Source: Microtetraspora fusca (GTDB lineage: Bacteria; Actinomycetota; Actinomycetes; Streptosporangiales; Streptosporangiaceae). From it: a stretch of DNA of 64,000 bases. The notes under the pieces are model-generated. The model did no database searches and had not been told where the DNA came from. It saw nothing but the letters and a program-made list of their open reading frames with translations. The translations under genes were made by a program, and so were the position numbers. Shown piece after piece: positions 41,670-50,095 of the stretch (within the stretch, counting starts at the first letter, position 1; every line of letters starts with the position of its first letter). The stretch spans positions 1 through 64,000 of the forward strand of contig NZ_BBYK01000058.1 of the NCBI RefSeq assembly GCF_001570365.1, written 5' to 3'.

Positions 41670-41989
41670 TGGGCACCCGCCAGGTTCAGCAGCACGACGC
41701 CGCCGATGATCAGCAGGATGCCTCCGATCTTGGCGAGGTTCATGTTCTCGCCCAGGAACAGCATGCCGATCACGGCGATCACCGCCGTGCCGACTCCGGA
41801 CCACACCGCGTACGCCACGCCGAGCGGCATCTGCAGCTTGAGGGCCCTGGCCAGCAGCACGAACGAGGCGATGTAGCCCACCATCATCACGACGCTCCAC
41901 CCCTTGTGACTCAGCCCGTCGCTGAATTTGAGCGCGGTGGTCGCGACGACCTCCGAGGCGATCGCGGCGGCGAGCAGGAGCCAGGCCAT
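41666..41989 (-). CDS. SMR-family multidrug efflux protein
   Basis: 107 residues with GGAGG 8 nt before ATG 41989. Four helices: MAWLLLAAAIASEVVATTAL with the essential Glu14 in the ASEV position, then SVVMMVGYIASFVLLARALK, PLGVAYAVWSGVGTAVIAVI and IGGILLIIGGVVLLNLAG. This is the EmrE/QacE type, a proton-driven cation exporter working as a dimer; a single-gene SMR usually forms a homodimer. Confidence 0.93.
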   Translation of the reverse strand: MAWLLLAAAIASEVVATTALKFSDGLSHKGWSVVMMVGYIASFVLLARALKLQMPLGVAYAVWSGVGTAVIAVIGMLFLGENMNLAKIGGILLIIGGVVLLNLAGAH

Positions 41990-42021
41990 TGGGGAACCTC
42001 CACAAAAACGGTACGCTCGTC

Positions 42022-42033
42022 CCACTTTAGTGG
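42022..42033 (-). promoter_or_regulatory. CCACT-TT-AGTGG dyad over the SMR promoter
   Basis: On the minus strand TTCCAC, a 16-nt spacer and TACCGT form a plausible promoter for the SMR gene, and the dyad overlaps its -35 side. It is the likely site of the co-encoded TetR protein. Confidence 0.5.
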
Positions 42034-42154
42034 AAATATCGTGATTAACTACGGCAGCCTGGTGGGCCCGCGCCGGGTCGGCCAGGGGCGGAATGGCCGC
42101 CTGAGCACGGGCCGGGGCCGCCCCCCCGTTGACGCGTGATGTCGAGCCGAGCGT

Positions 42155-43663
42155 TCAGGCGGGCCGCATGTCCGCGTCGCGCCCGGCGGACGGCTCCGGG
42201 CGGGTCCGCCGGGGCGGGAAGCAGGCCGCGAGCCGGCGCAGGCCCTCCTCGACGCGCTCGGCCGGGATGCCGCCGTAGCCGAGGACGAGCCCGTGGCGCG
42301 CCGGACGCTCCCCGCAGTAGGCGGCGAGGTTCTCCACGGCGACGCCCGCCTCCCGTGCCCGGGCGATCACCGCGCCGAGGTCCACGTCCTCGTCGGCGTA
42401 CGGGACGAGCCGGGCGCACAGGTGCAGGCCGGCCGCGGCCGGCACCACCTGGAGCAGGTCGGCGAAGTCACGCCGGAGCGTCGTGAGGATCAGGTCGCGG
42501 CGGACGGCGTACTCGCGGGTGGCCTTGCGGATCTGCCGTCCGAGCAGCCCCTCGTCGATGAACCGGGCCAGCGCCGCCTGGGTGACGACGTCGCCGTGCC
42601 AGTCGGCGAGCTGCCGGGCACGGCGCAGCGCGGGCAGCAGCGACGCGGGCGCGACCAGGAAGCCGACGCGCAGCGTCGGCAGCAGGGTCTTGGAGAACGA
42701 TCCGACGTAGACGACGCGGCCCGCGCGGTCAAGGCTGTGCAGCGGTTCGAGCGGCCGTCCCCCGAACCGGAACTCGCTGTCGTAGTCGTCCTCGATCACG
42801 GTGGCGCCGCGCCGTTCCGCCCAGTCGAGCAGCGCGGCGCGGCGTTCGAGCGACATCGGCGTTCCCAGCGGGAACTGATGGGATGGCGTCACGTAGACGA
42901 GGCGGGCGGTGGCCGGGATGGCGGCGACGTCCAACCCCTCCGCGTCCACCGGGACCCCGGTCACGCGCGCGCCGAGGGAGCGGAACAGCAGGCGGGCGGG
43001 TGGATAGCCGGGTTCCTCGACGGCCACGTGGTCTCCCGGCTCGATCAGCACCCGGCCGACGAGGTCGAGCGCCTGCTGGGCACCCTGGGTGACCAGCACG
43101 TCGTCGGGCTCGACCCGCACGGAACGCGATATCCCGATATAGCGGGATATAGCCGCGCGCAGTCCCGGGTGCCCGGACGGGTCGCCGTAGACGCCGGCCT
43201 GGACGACGGAGGGGCGCAGCTCGCCGGCCACCAGCCGCCGCCAGGTCGCGAGCGGGAACAGCCGCGGGTCGGGCGTGCCCACCCGGAAGTCGTAGCCGGG
43301 CGGGGTGTCGCCGTCCCCGCCGGTCGTGCTCGTGAGCTCCTGCCACAGCCGGCGAGGCGTCACCGCGCCCGCCTTCCGCCGTCGCGGTGACGCCCCGCCG
43401 TACGCGGCCGGGCGGCCGGGCAGCGCCTTTCCGGTGACGAAGGTCCCCGCCCCGGCTCGACCTTCGAGGAAGCCCTCGGCGACCATCCGCTCGTACGCCA
43501 GGGCCACCGTGTTGCGCGACACCTCCAGCCGCCTGGCCAGCTCCCGGGACGGCGGCAGGCGCTCACCCGGCCGGAGGCGCCCGTCGAGGATGGCGTCCAC
43601 GATCTGCCGGTAGATCCGGGCGGCGAGATCGCCCCGGCCCGCGAGGCTCACATGGAAGTCCAT
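42155..43663 (-). CDS. MocR/PdxR-type GntR regulator with aminotransferase domain
   Basis: 502 residues. The N-terminal GntR HTH is GDLAARIYRQIVDAILDGRL, PPSRELARRLEVSRNTVALA, EGFLEGRAGAGTFVTG. A linker follows, then a fold-type I aminotransferase-like domain with TQGAQQALDLVGRVL, VIEDDYDSEFRFGG and the PLP lysine in VGSFSKTLLPTLRVGF. Such proteins sense PLP or amino compounds; PdxR members activate pyridoxal synthase genes, but no pdxST genes are nearby. The upstream region holds paired TTTGGCCC elements. Confidence 0.93.
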   Translation of the reverse strand: MDFHVSLAGRGDLAARIYRQIVDAILDGRLRPGERLPPSRELARRLEVSRNTVALAYERMVAEGFLEGRAGAGTFVTGKALPGRPAAYGGASPRRRKAGAVTPRRLWQELTSTTGGDGDTPPGYDFRVGTPDPRLFPLATWRRLVAGELRPSVVQAGVYGDPSGHPGLRAAISRYIGISRSVRVEPDDVLVTQGAQQALDLVGRVLIEPGDHVAVEEPGYPPARLLFRSLGARVTGVPVDAEGLDVAAIPATARLVYVTPSHQFPLGTPMSLERRAALLDWAERRGATVIEDDYDSEFRFGGRPLEPLHSLDRAGRVVYVGSFSKTLLPTLRVGFLVAPASLLPALRRARQLADWHGDVVTQAALARFIDEGLLGRQIRKATREYAVRRDLILTTLRRDFADLLQVVPAAAGLHLCARLVPYADEDVDLGAVIARAREAGVAVENLAAYCGERPARHGLVLGYGGIPAERVEEGLRRLAACFPPRRTRPEPSAGRDADMRPA

Positions 43664-43676
43664 GGTCCACAGCGTA

Positions 43677-43723
43677 TTTGGCCCAGCCAGGTCGCCGGGA
43701 ATTGGCTATTGCGCCGGGCCAAA
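43677..43723 (-). promoter_or_regulatory. TTTGGCCC / GGGCCAAA inverted repeat before the MocR gene
   Basis: Half-sites at 43677-43684 and 43716-43723, centre to centre 39 bp, with a further TTGGC between. They lie 14-60 bp upstream of the start codon, a layout like known MocR autoregulatory sites. Confidence 0.55.
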
Positions 43724-43946
43724 CCGCGCCCCTGCCGTAGTCGGGGGCCGGTCGGGGCGACGCATCGGGAACACCGGGTCCGGCTCCGCGTCATGAGCCT
43801 CGCGCCGCTGAACGAGGGCCCGGCGATCCGGTGGGCGCGGCGGCCCCTGCGACCGGGACGGCAGCCGGGCCTGACGGCGTTCCGGCGGCGACGGGGGACC
43901 TTTTGATGAGCAGATCTCCCGATATGGCCGCTTTCCTGAGAAACCG

Positions 43947-44840
43947 TCAGCGGTGGAGCTGGAGTAGTCCTGCCGGCTCGGTCATGCCGGGCCGGACGCC
44001 GTGGCCGCGGGTGGGCCATGCGATGTCGTCGATCGCCAGAAACGGCTCGTTGGCCACGGTTGCGGGGGTCACTCCGGTGAACGCCATGACGTCGCGATGC
44101 AGGTGGGACTGGTCGGTGTAGCCGCAGTCGGCCGCGACTCGGGCCGCGTCCTGCCCCGCGACCAGGTGATGGGCGGCACCGTCGAAGCGGACCAGCTTCG
44201 CGGCGCGCTTGGGCGGCAGGCCGATCTGCGAGTGGAACCGGGACCACAGGCGCTTACGGCTCCAACCGAGTTCGGCCGCCAGCCGGTCGACTCGGATCAG
44301 GCCGCGGCTGACGACGATCCGGCGCCAGGCCCAGGCCACCTCCGGGTCCACCGGCGCCCCCGCCTCACGTCGGCGGGTGAGCAACGCGTCGGTCAACGCG
44401 AGGCGCTCCTCCCAGGAGGAGACATCGGCCAGTCGCTCACGGATCCGTGCCGCCTCCCGGCCCCACAGGTCGTCCAGGGCCACCACGGCGCCGTCCAGAT
44501 CGGCCGGGGAGACGCCCAGAATCGCGCGTGCGACCACCGGGGACAGGCGCACCTGCACGCACTCGAAGTTCTCCGGGCGCCGCACCCGGACCGGTCCGAA
44601 TCCGAGCCCGGCGACGAGACTCCCCGGCTGCCGCCGTCCGTTGGCCTCGTCCACGGTGACCGAGCCGGCACCGAACACCAGAGCCAGCGTCACGGCCGGG
44701 TGCGGGATCAGCCGGAGGGCGACAGGGGTCGTCTCATGGGCACGAAACCCGGCCATGGTGACACCGGCCACCCGGCTGGGCCGCGATAGGCGTACGACGT
44801 CCCAAAGAGCCGCATCGGCACGTTCGTGCACGGTTCCCAT
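43947..44840 (-). CDS. AraC-family transcriptional regulator
   Basis: 297 residues from ATG 44840. The C-terminal double HTH reads VDRLAAELGWSRKRLWSRFH, QIGLPPKRAAKLVRFDGAAH and AARVAADCGYTDQSHLHRDV, MAFTGVTPATVANEPF. The N-terminal half (VALRLIPHPAVTLALVFGAG) is a beta-barrel-like sensor domain common in regulators next to hydrolases. It is divergent from the damaged alpha/beta hydrolase at 44986. Upstream frames on the same strand run further, but the family N-terminus fits this ATG. Confidence 0.9.
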   Translation of the reverse strand: MGTVHERADAALWDVVRLSRPSRVAGVTMAGFRAHETTPVALRLIPHPAVTLALVFGAGSVTVDEANGRRQPGSLVAGLGFGPVRVRRPENFECVQVRLSPVVARAILGVSPADLDGAVVALDDLWGREAARIRERLADVSSWEERLALTDALLTRRREAGAPVDPEVAWAWRRIVVSRGLIRVDRLAAELGWSRKRLWSRFHSQIGLPPKRAAKLVRFDGAAHHLVAGQDAARVAADCGYTDQSHLHRDVMAFTGVTPATVANEPFLAIDDIAWPTRGHGVRPGMTEPAGLLQLHR

Positions 44841-44985
44841 GCTAGATCGTGTCCGACAAAACATGCCCTGCTGCGCGCGGCCCAGACGGCGCCCCGCAAT
44901 GGGCGGTGCTACAGCTCCCGAGGTGAGCAGGGCGGGGGAACATTCGTCCAATCCACCGGCGTGTACCGGCAGTGACAGTGGGCTC

Positions 44986-45768
44986 ATGACTATTCCCGAC
45001 GGCGTGAAAGCCGACGCCGAGGCCACCGAGGTTTCGACCCTGCCCCTGGACGACGGCGACATCCACGTGTGCCAGGACGGCCCCCGCGAGGTCATCCGGA
45101 TCGACCTGCTCGGGCACGGCCGGTCGGCCAAACCGGCCGGCCGCGGCTACGCAATCCCGGACCAGGGACGCCGGGTCGGCGAGGCACTGGACCGGCTCGG
45201 CGTCGAGCGCGCCATCGTGATCGGCCACTCCAGCGGCGGTTCGGTCGCCACCGCCCTCGCCGAGCGACGACCCGACCTGGTGACCGCGCTCGCGCTCATC
45301 AACACCGGACCCCGCATGGACGCCTTCATCGCGCGGGAGTTCGCCATCGGTCCCACGCAGTGGCCGTACGTGACCGACGAGCAGATCCGCCGGGCCATGA
45401 GTTCCGCATTCAGTCGAGCGGGCTATCAGATCCCGCAACAGCTCGTGAACGACGTGCGCGGCATGACCTACCACACCCTCACCACGACGATGCGGGCGTC
45501 CCGTGACTACCTGGAGCAGCGGGCGCTCCCGGACCGGCTGACGCCCCTCGGCAAGCCGCTGCTGGTGATCTTCGGTGAGGAGGACCGGAGGTGGCGGTCC
45601 TCATCCGCCGCCGAATACCGTGCCGTTCCGGGCGCGAGAGTCGAGTTGCTGCCGGGTGTCGGACACTCGCCCATGGCGGAGGATCCGCCGCGGACCGCCA
45701 CCCTCCTTCTGTCCTTCGCAGCGACCCACGCCACCGTTTCAACGGAACAGTCGGCGGTCGGCGGATGA
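44986..45768 (+). pseudogene. Alpha/beta hydrolase with an in-frame N-terminal deletion
   Basis: 260 residues. After the first beta strands (STLPLDDGDIHVCQDGPRE) the sequence jumps directly to VIRIDLLGHGRSAKP, skipping the roughly 25-30 residues that carry the HG oxyanion motif. The rest is intact: nucleophile Ser in VIGHSSGGSVATALA, acid region FGEEDRRW and His in GVGHSPMAEDP. Without the oxyanion loop the enzyme should be dead. The frame is preserved, so it may still be expressed. It lies next to a truncated ABC exporter gene and is divergent from AraC. Confidence 0.65.
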
Positions 45769-45769
45769 T

Positions 45770-46444
45770 GACCACTGACCTCGCCCGGGCGAGGGAGCGG
45801 TCCACACCGCCACCGGATGCCGATTCCGGGGGGGTTCGGGAAAGAGCACCTTGCTGCAGTTGCTCGCGCGGTTCTACGACGTGGACGCGGGCGCGGTGCG
45901 CGTCGGTGGCCTGGACGTACGCGCCGTCGACACCCAGGTGTTGATGGCGCGGATCGCCATCGTCTTCCAGGACGTCTATCTGTTCGACGGCACGATCGAG
46001 GAGAACGTGCGTCTCGGCCGTCCCGACGCCGACCAGGCCGAAGTGCGGGCGGCGGCGACCGCGGCCCAGTTGGGCGAGGTGATCGAGCGGCTGCCTGGCG
46101 GATGGGCGGCGAACGTCGGCGAGGGCGGCGCGCTGTTGTCGGGTGGCGAACTCCAGCGTGTCTCGATCGCGCGAGCGCTGCTGAAGAACGCGCCGATCGT
46201 GCTGCTGGACGAGGTGACCTCCGCACTCGACCCGGTGAACGAGGCGGCCGTCCACGAGGGCATCGAGCGCCTGATGGCGGGGCGGACGGTGGTGATGGTG
46301 GCGCATCGCATGCGGACCGTCCGGCGCGCCGATCGCGTCGTCTTCCTGGACGGCGGCCGGATCGTGGAGGAGGGCGGCCACGACGAGCTGCTGCGCCGCG
46401 GTGGCCGCTACGCCGATTTCTGGAACATCTCCATGGCCTCATAA
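45770..46444 (+). pseudogene. ABC exporter (MsbA/IrtB type) reduced by a large internal deletion
   Basis: The frame starting MTTDLARARERSTPPPDADS looks like an exporter N-terminus. Near base 45828 it shifts into another frame that begins inside Walker A (GGSGKSTLLQLLARF) and continues through the whole second half of the nucleotide-binding domain: IVFQDVYLFDGTIEENVRLG, LLSGGELQRVSIARALLKNA, IVLLDEVTSALDP and VMVAHRMRTV. The membrane domain and the start of the ATPase are missing. The first Gly of GxxxxGKST is also lost. Clearly non-functional. Confidence 0.75.
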
Positions 46445-46465
46445 GGGCCGGGGCCGCCGATTCGC

Positions 46466-46502
46466 TTGGCGTACCCGTCGAATGCGTGTTCTACTGAACC
46501 TC
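46466..46502 (+). promoter_or_regulatory. Promoter with embedded LexA-like (SOS) box
   Basis: TTGGCG (46466-46471), 18 nt, TCTACT (46490-46495), then 7 nt to ATG 46503: a leaderless promoter. Between and overlapping the -10 lies TCGAATGCGTGTTCTA (46478-46493), matching the actinobacterial LexA box TCGAACnnnnGTTCGA at 10 of 12 defined positions. Confidence 0.65.
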
Positions 46503-47501
46503 ATGCGAGCGGTGCAGGAGTCGCTCCTCGACGCCGGGAGCGCGCCCCCGCCGGTCGAACGCCCCCGGATCGAGCGGCAGGCGGTCACCCGGACCTTCGA
46601 CGGCGTCACCTGTCATGAGGTGGCGGCGCGGACCGCCGTCGAGCGGGTCCCGGAGGCGGCGGAGCTGCCGTATCGGTGGAGCGTGAGCCCTTACCGGGGG
46701 TGCGAGGGCGCCTGCGCGTACTGCGCGGCCCGCCGCGACCACCGCAGGATCGGCCTGGACGCGGGCGCCGGGTTCGCCTCCACGATCGTGGTGAAGACCG
46801 GCCTGGCCGACCGGCTCCGCCGCGAGCTGGCGTCACCGCGGTGGGAGGCCGAGCCCGTCGTGCTCGGCGCGGCCGGCGACTGCTATCAGCCGGTGGAAGA
46901 GGTTTACCGGCTGATGCCGCCGATCTTGCGCGCGCTCGCCGACGCGGGGAACCCGTTCACCGTGATGACCAAGAGCCCGCTCGTGCTGCGCGACCTCGAC
47001 CTGCTGCGGGAGGCGGCCAAGGTCGCGCCGGTGCGCGCGGCGGTCTCCGTCGGTTTCGTGGACGACCGGGTGCGCCGTTCGGTCGAGCCGGGCGCCGCGA
47101 CCCCGCAGCGTCGCCTCGAGGTGTGCGCCGCGCTCAACGAGGCGGGCATCCCGTGCGGGGTGCTGATGGCGCCGATCCTTCCCCTGATCACCGACTCCCT
47201 CGACCACCTGCGCTCCACGGTGCGCCGGGCGGCGGAGGCCGGGGCGGTGAGCGTGACGCCGATCGTGCTGCGGCTGCCCTCGGGCACCCGCGAGTGGTAC
47301 CTGTCCTGGCTGGAGCGCGAGCACCCGGGCCTCCTGCCGCGCTACCAGGCCCTGTACGGCCGGGGCTCCACCGTGGAGGCCGACTACTGGGAGAGGATCG
47401 CCGCCCAGGTGCGCGGTCTCGCCGAGGCGTACGGCATCGGCCGGGGCGACCGCCGCTGGCGGAGGCGCCGCTCCCCCGCCCGCCAGCTCACGCTCGCCTG
47501 A
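46503..47501 (+). CDS. Rv2578c-family radical SAM protein
   Basis: 332 residues from ATG 46503; ATG 46482 would lie inside the LexA-like box. The radical SAM cluster is C67, C71, C74 in YRGCEGACAYCAARRD. RVPEAAELPYRWSVSP precedes it, and GAAGDCYQPVEEVYRL and FTVMTKSPLVLRDLDLLREA follow. This is the SplB-like Rv2578c group, whose reaction is unknown; the M. tuberculosis member is reported in the LexA regulon. A DNA-damage role is thus plausible. It follows the ABC remnant but has its own promoter. Confidence 0.9.
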   Translation: MRAVQESLLDAGSAPPPVERPRIERQAVTRTFDGVTCHEVAARTAVERVPEAAELPYRWSVSPYRGCEGACAYCAARRDHRRIGLDAGAGFASTIVVKTGLADRLRRELASPRWEAEPVVLGAAGDCYQPVEEVYRLMPPILRALADAGNPFTVMTKSPLVLRDLDLLREAAKVAPVRAAVSVGFVDDRVRRSVEPGAATPQRRLEVCAALNEAGIPCGVLMAPILPLITDSLDHLRSTVRRAAEAGAVSVTPIVLRLPSGTREWYLSWLEREHPGLLPRYQALYGRGSTVEADYWERIAAQVRGLAEAYGIGRGDRRWRRRRSPARQLTLA

Positions 47502-47739
47502 TCGCTCCGGAGCACAGGCCCGAAGGGGCGTTCTCCGTCAAGAGGGAGCGACGGTTCTCCGGCTCCGGGGCAACCACTCTCGACGGGGGCTTTGCCTTCT
47601 TTCGATGCGCCAGGCCGTTGGGCGTGCCTAGCGTGAAATTGATGAGCACGCCGTTTCGGCGACTTCCACGACCGAATCGACGCTCCGTCGGCAGGCCGGA
47701 TCCGGCAGCCGAAACCATCACGACACGGAGTGATCGCTC

Positions 47740-48060
47740 ATGATGAAGCACGCTTTGGCCGCGGGGGCGGTGGCGGCTTCCGCTCTCATCGTCCCCGTGA
47801 CGCTGCCCGCGCAACCGGCGAGCGCGGCGCCCGCGGCGACGGTCGCCACCACGTCGGCGGTGCCCGGGTCCACGACGTCGGCCACGAACTGGGGGCCGTG
47901 CTGGCACAGCCGGTGTCATGGGTTCCGGCACTGGCGCTGGCACCGTCACTGGGACGGCGGCTGGCACCACTTCCGCCACTGGGGCGGGGGTTGGCACCAC
48001 TGGGGCTGGCACCGTCACTGGGACGGCGGCTGGCACCACTTCCGCCACTGGCGGTGGTAG
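47740..48060 (+). CDS. Small secreted Trp/His-rich repeat protein
   Basis: 106 residues from ATG 47740 with GGAG 9 nt upstream. A signal peptide (MMKHALAAGAVAASALIVPV, cleavage after ASA at residue 29) is followed by a short Ala/Thr linker and a 57-residue C-terminal region with 14 Trp and 15 His. Two Cys lie in GPCWHSRCHGF. The unit WHRHWDGGWHHFRHW occurs twice, joined by GGGWHHWG, a 23-residue period. The plus frame has GC-rich third codon positions and a signal peptide, which the Pro-rich opposite-strand frame lacks. Binding of metal, haem or cell-wall glycan is conceivable; no known family is recognised. Confidence 0.75.
   Translation: MMKHALAAGAVAASALIVPVTLPAQPASAAPAATVATTSAVPGSTTSATNWGPCWHSRCHGFRHWRWHRHWDGGWHHFRHWGGGWHHWGWHRHWDGGWHHFRHWRW
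47936..48051. repeat. Exact 47-bp direct repeat inside the Trp/His protein gene
   Basis: 47936-47982 and 48005-48051 are identical, 69 bp apart, so the repeat keeps the reading frame. Exact identity implies recent duplication or ongoing homogenisation. Confidence 0.9.
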
Positions 48061-48072
48061 CCGCGCATGACC

Positions 48073-48110
48073 GCGGACCGTGACGCGCCGATCCGGGGTG
48101 CGCGGTCCGC
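48073..48110. terminator. Hairpin between the convergent Trp/His gene and modC
   Basis: GCGGACCG and CGGTCCGC with a 22-nt loop, 13 bp after the Trp/His gene stop. Bidirectional terminator candidate. Confidence 0.5.
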
Positions 48111-48198
48111 AACCCGAGACCGGGGTCGTCGTCCTGCGGGTACTCCGCGGGGCGGCGGCCTCTCCATGCCCGCCGCTACCTGGGCGATCAGGACCGGG

Positions 48199-49245
48199 TC
48201 AGGCCGGGTAGGCGTGGGTCTCGGTGGCCTTGACGGAGGCCCAGACACGCCGGCCGGGGGCCAGTTCCAGGTCGGCGACGGCGGCGGGGGTGACGTCGGC
48301 GAAGGCGCTGATCGGTCCCTCAAGGTGGATGCGGATGTTGTCGCCGTGGCGTTCGACGCCGTCGATCACGGCTTCCCAGAGGTTGCGCGGGCTGCCGTCC
48401 GGCCGGGAGCGGTAAAGCGCGACGGCGGAGGGCGCGAAGGCCACGAACGCGGGGCCGTCGAGGCGTTCGGCGACGCTGAACCGGACGTCCTCGACCGTGA
48501 CCTGCGGGCCGTCGGCGTGGCCTCGGTAAAGGTTGAGCCCGACCAGGCGGGCGACGTAGTCGGTGCGCGGGCGGCGGCCCACCTCGCCCGGCGTCCCCTG
48601 CTGGACGACGGCGCCGTTCTCGATGACGACCAGCCGGTCGGCCAGGACCATGGCGTCCAGCGGATCGTGGGTGACCAGGACGGTCGCCCCGTCGAAGTCG
48701 GCCAGGTGGCGGCGGAGCTGGGAGCGGATCTCCAGCCGGGTGTGCGCGTCCAGCGCGGCCAGCGGCTCGTCCAGCAGCAGCAGGCGGGGCCGTACGGCGA
48801 GCGCCCTGGCCAGGGCGACCCGCTGCGCCTGGCCGCCGGACAGGTGCCGGGGCCTGGCGGAGGCGTGCTCGACCAGGCCGACGCGCTCCAGCCACGCGGC
48901 GGCGGCGCGGCGGGCGTCGGCGCGTCCCGCGCCCTGGCAGCGCGGCCCGAAGGCGACGTTGTCCAGCGCGGACAGGTGCGGGAAGAGCAGGTAGTCCTGG
49001 AAGACCATGCCGACGGGCCGTCGCTCGGCCGGCAGGATGTGCGTCGGGCGGCCGTCGAGGCTGATGTGGCCTCCCTCGGCCAGCGGCGTGAGACCGGCGA
49101 GGGCGCGCAGCGCGGTGGTCTTGCCCGCGCCGTTCGGGCCGAGCAGGGCGACGACCTCGCCGGCGGCGACCTGGAGGTCGAGGTCGAGGGTGAAGCCGGG
49201 CCGGGCGACGACCAGGCGCGCGTCGAGTGCGGTGGGCCGGGTCAC
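48199..49245 (-). CDS. modC: Molybdate ABC transporter ATP-binding protein
   Basis: 348 residues from GTG 49245, overlapping modB by 4 bp. Walker A LLGPNGAGKTTALRALAGL, Q-loop VGMVFQDYLLFPHLSALDNV, signature HLSGGQAQRVALARALAV, Walker B LLLLDEPLAALDAHTRLE and His in TVLVTHDPLDAM. The C-terminal TOBE domain (VIDGVERHGDNIRIHLEG) binds molybdate in ModC-type ATPases. It ends a regulator-modA-modB-modC operon. Confidence 0.93.
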   Translation of the reverse strand: MTRPTALDARLVVARPGFTLDLDLQVAAGEVVALLGPNGAGKTTALRALAGLTPLAEGGHISLDGRPTHILPAERRPVGMVFQDYLLFPHLSALDNVAFGPRCQGAGRADARRAAAAWLERVGLVEHASARPRHLSGGQAQRVALARALAVRPRLLLLDEPLAALDAHTRLEIRSQLRRHLADFDGATVLVTHDPLDAMVLADRLVVIENGAVVQQGTPGEVGRRPRTDYVARLVGLNLYRGHADGPQVTVEDVRFSVAERLDGPAFVAFAPSAVALYRSRPDGSPRNLWEAVIDGVERHGDNIRIHLEGPISAFADVTPAAVADLELAPGRRVWASVKATETHAYPA

Positions 49246-50087
49246 GGGCTGTTCACCCACTTGTCGCGCAGGCAGGCCAGGATGATCACGGAGACGGCGA
49301 GCAGCACGAGGCTGAGGACGATGGCGGCCTCCGGCTCGGTCTCCAGGGCGAGATAGACGGCGAGCGGCATGGTCTGGGTCCGGCCGGGGAAGTTGCCGGC
49401 GAAGGTGATGGTGGCCCCGAACTCGCCCAGCGCGCGGGCCCAGCACAGGACGCCTCCGGCCACCACACCGGGGGCGATGAGGGGCAGGGTGACCCGGCGG
49501 AACGCGGTCCAACGCGAGGCGCCGAGGGTGGCGGCCGCCTCCTCGAACCGCCGGTCGGCCGCGCGCAGCGCGCCCTCGACGCTGATGACGAGGAACGGCA
49601 TCGCGACGAACGCCTCGGCGACGACGACCCCCGCGGTGGTGAAGGGCAGCGTGATGCCGAAGGCATGGTCGAGCCACTGGCCGACCAGGCCGCGCCGTCC
49701 GAGCACCAGCAGCAGCGCGACGCCACCCACCACCGGCGGAAGCACGAGAGGGACGGTGACCAGCGCGCGGACCAGGCGGCGGCCGGGGAAGTCGACGCGG
49801 GCGAGCAGCCAGGCCAGCGGCACGCCGAAGATCAGGCACACGGCCGTCGCGGCGGTGGCGGTGAGCAGCGACAGCCGGAGGGCTTCGAGCACCTGCGGCT
49901 CGGCCAGCCGCCGGGCCAGCGTGGACCAGGGGGCGCGTACCAGCAGTCCGGCGAGCGGCAGCACCAGGAAGGCCATGCCGGCGAGGGCGGGCACCATCAG
50001 CGCCCACGGCACACGCCCGGACATGCCGGACCGCTCGGGACGGTGGCGGGCGTCGCTCCGAGCGGTCGGCGGGGTGGACGGTGTCAC
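49242..50087 (-). CDS. modB: Molybdate ABC transporter permease
   Basis: 281 residues from GTG 50087, 8 nt after the modA stop and preceded by GAGAG; ATG 50024 is an alternative. It has five to six helices and the binding-protein-dependent transport motif EEAAATLGASRWTAFRRVTL with PLIAPGVVAGGVLCWARALG, EFGATITFAGNFPGRTQTMP, all typical of ModB. Confidence 0.93.
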   Translation of the reverse strand: MTPSTPPTARSDARHRPERSGMSGRVPWALMVPALAGMAFLVLPLAGLLVRAPWSTLARRLAEPQVLEALRLSLLTATAATAVCLIFGVPLAWLLARVDFPGRRLVRALVTVPLVLPPVVGGVALLLVLGRRGLVGQWLDHAFGITLPFTTAGVVVAEAFVAMPFLVISVEGALRAADRRFEEAAATLGASRWTAFRRVTLPLIAPGVVAGGVLCWARALGEFGATITFAGNFPGRTQTMPLAVYLALETEPEAAIVLSLVLLAVSVIILACLRDKWVNSP

Positions 50088-50095
50088 GGCGTCTC

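Noticed and set aside
42040-42055. CGTGATTAACTACGG as a third copy of the CGTGATTAC element
   Set aside because: Only the first 8 bases match and no dyad is present.
47488-48048. Pro/Ala/Val-rich minus-strand frame (MAEVVPAAVPVTVPAP) over the Trp/His gene
   Set aside because: It has no signal peptide or RBS and poorer third-position GC; the plus frame has both a signal peptide and an RBS.
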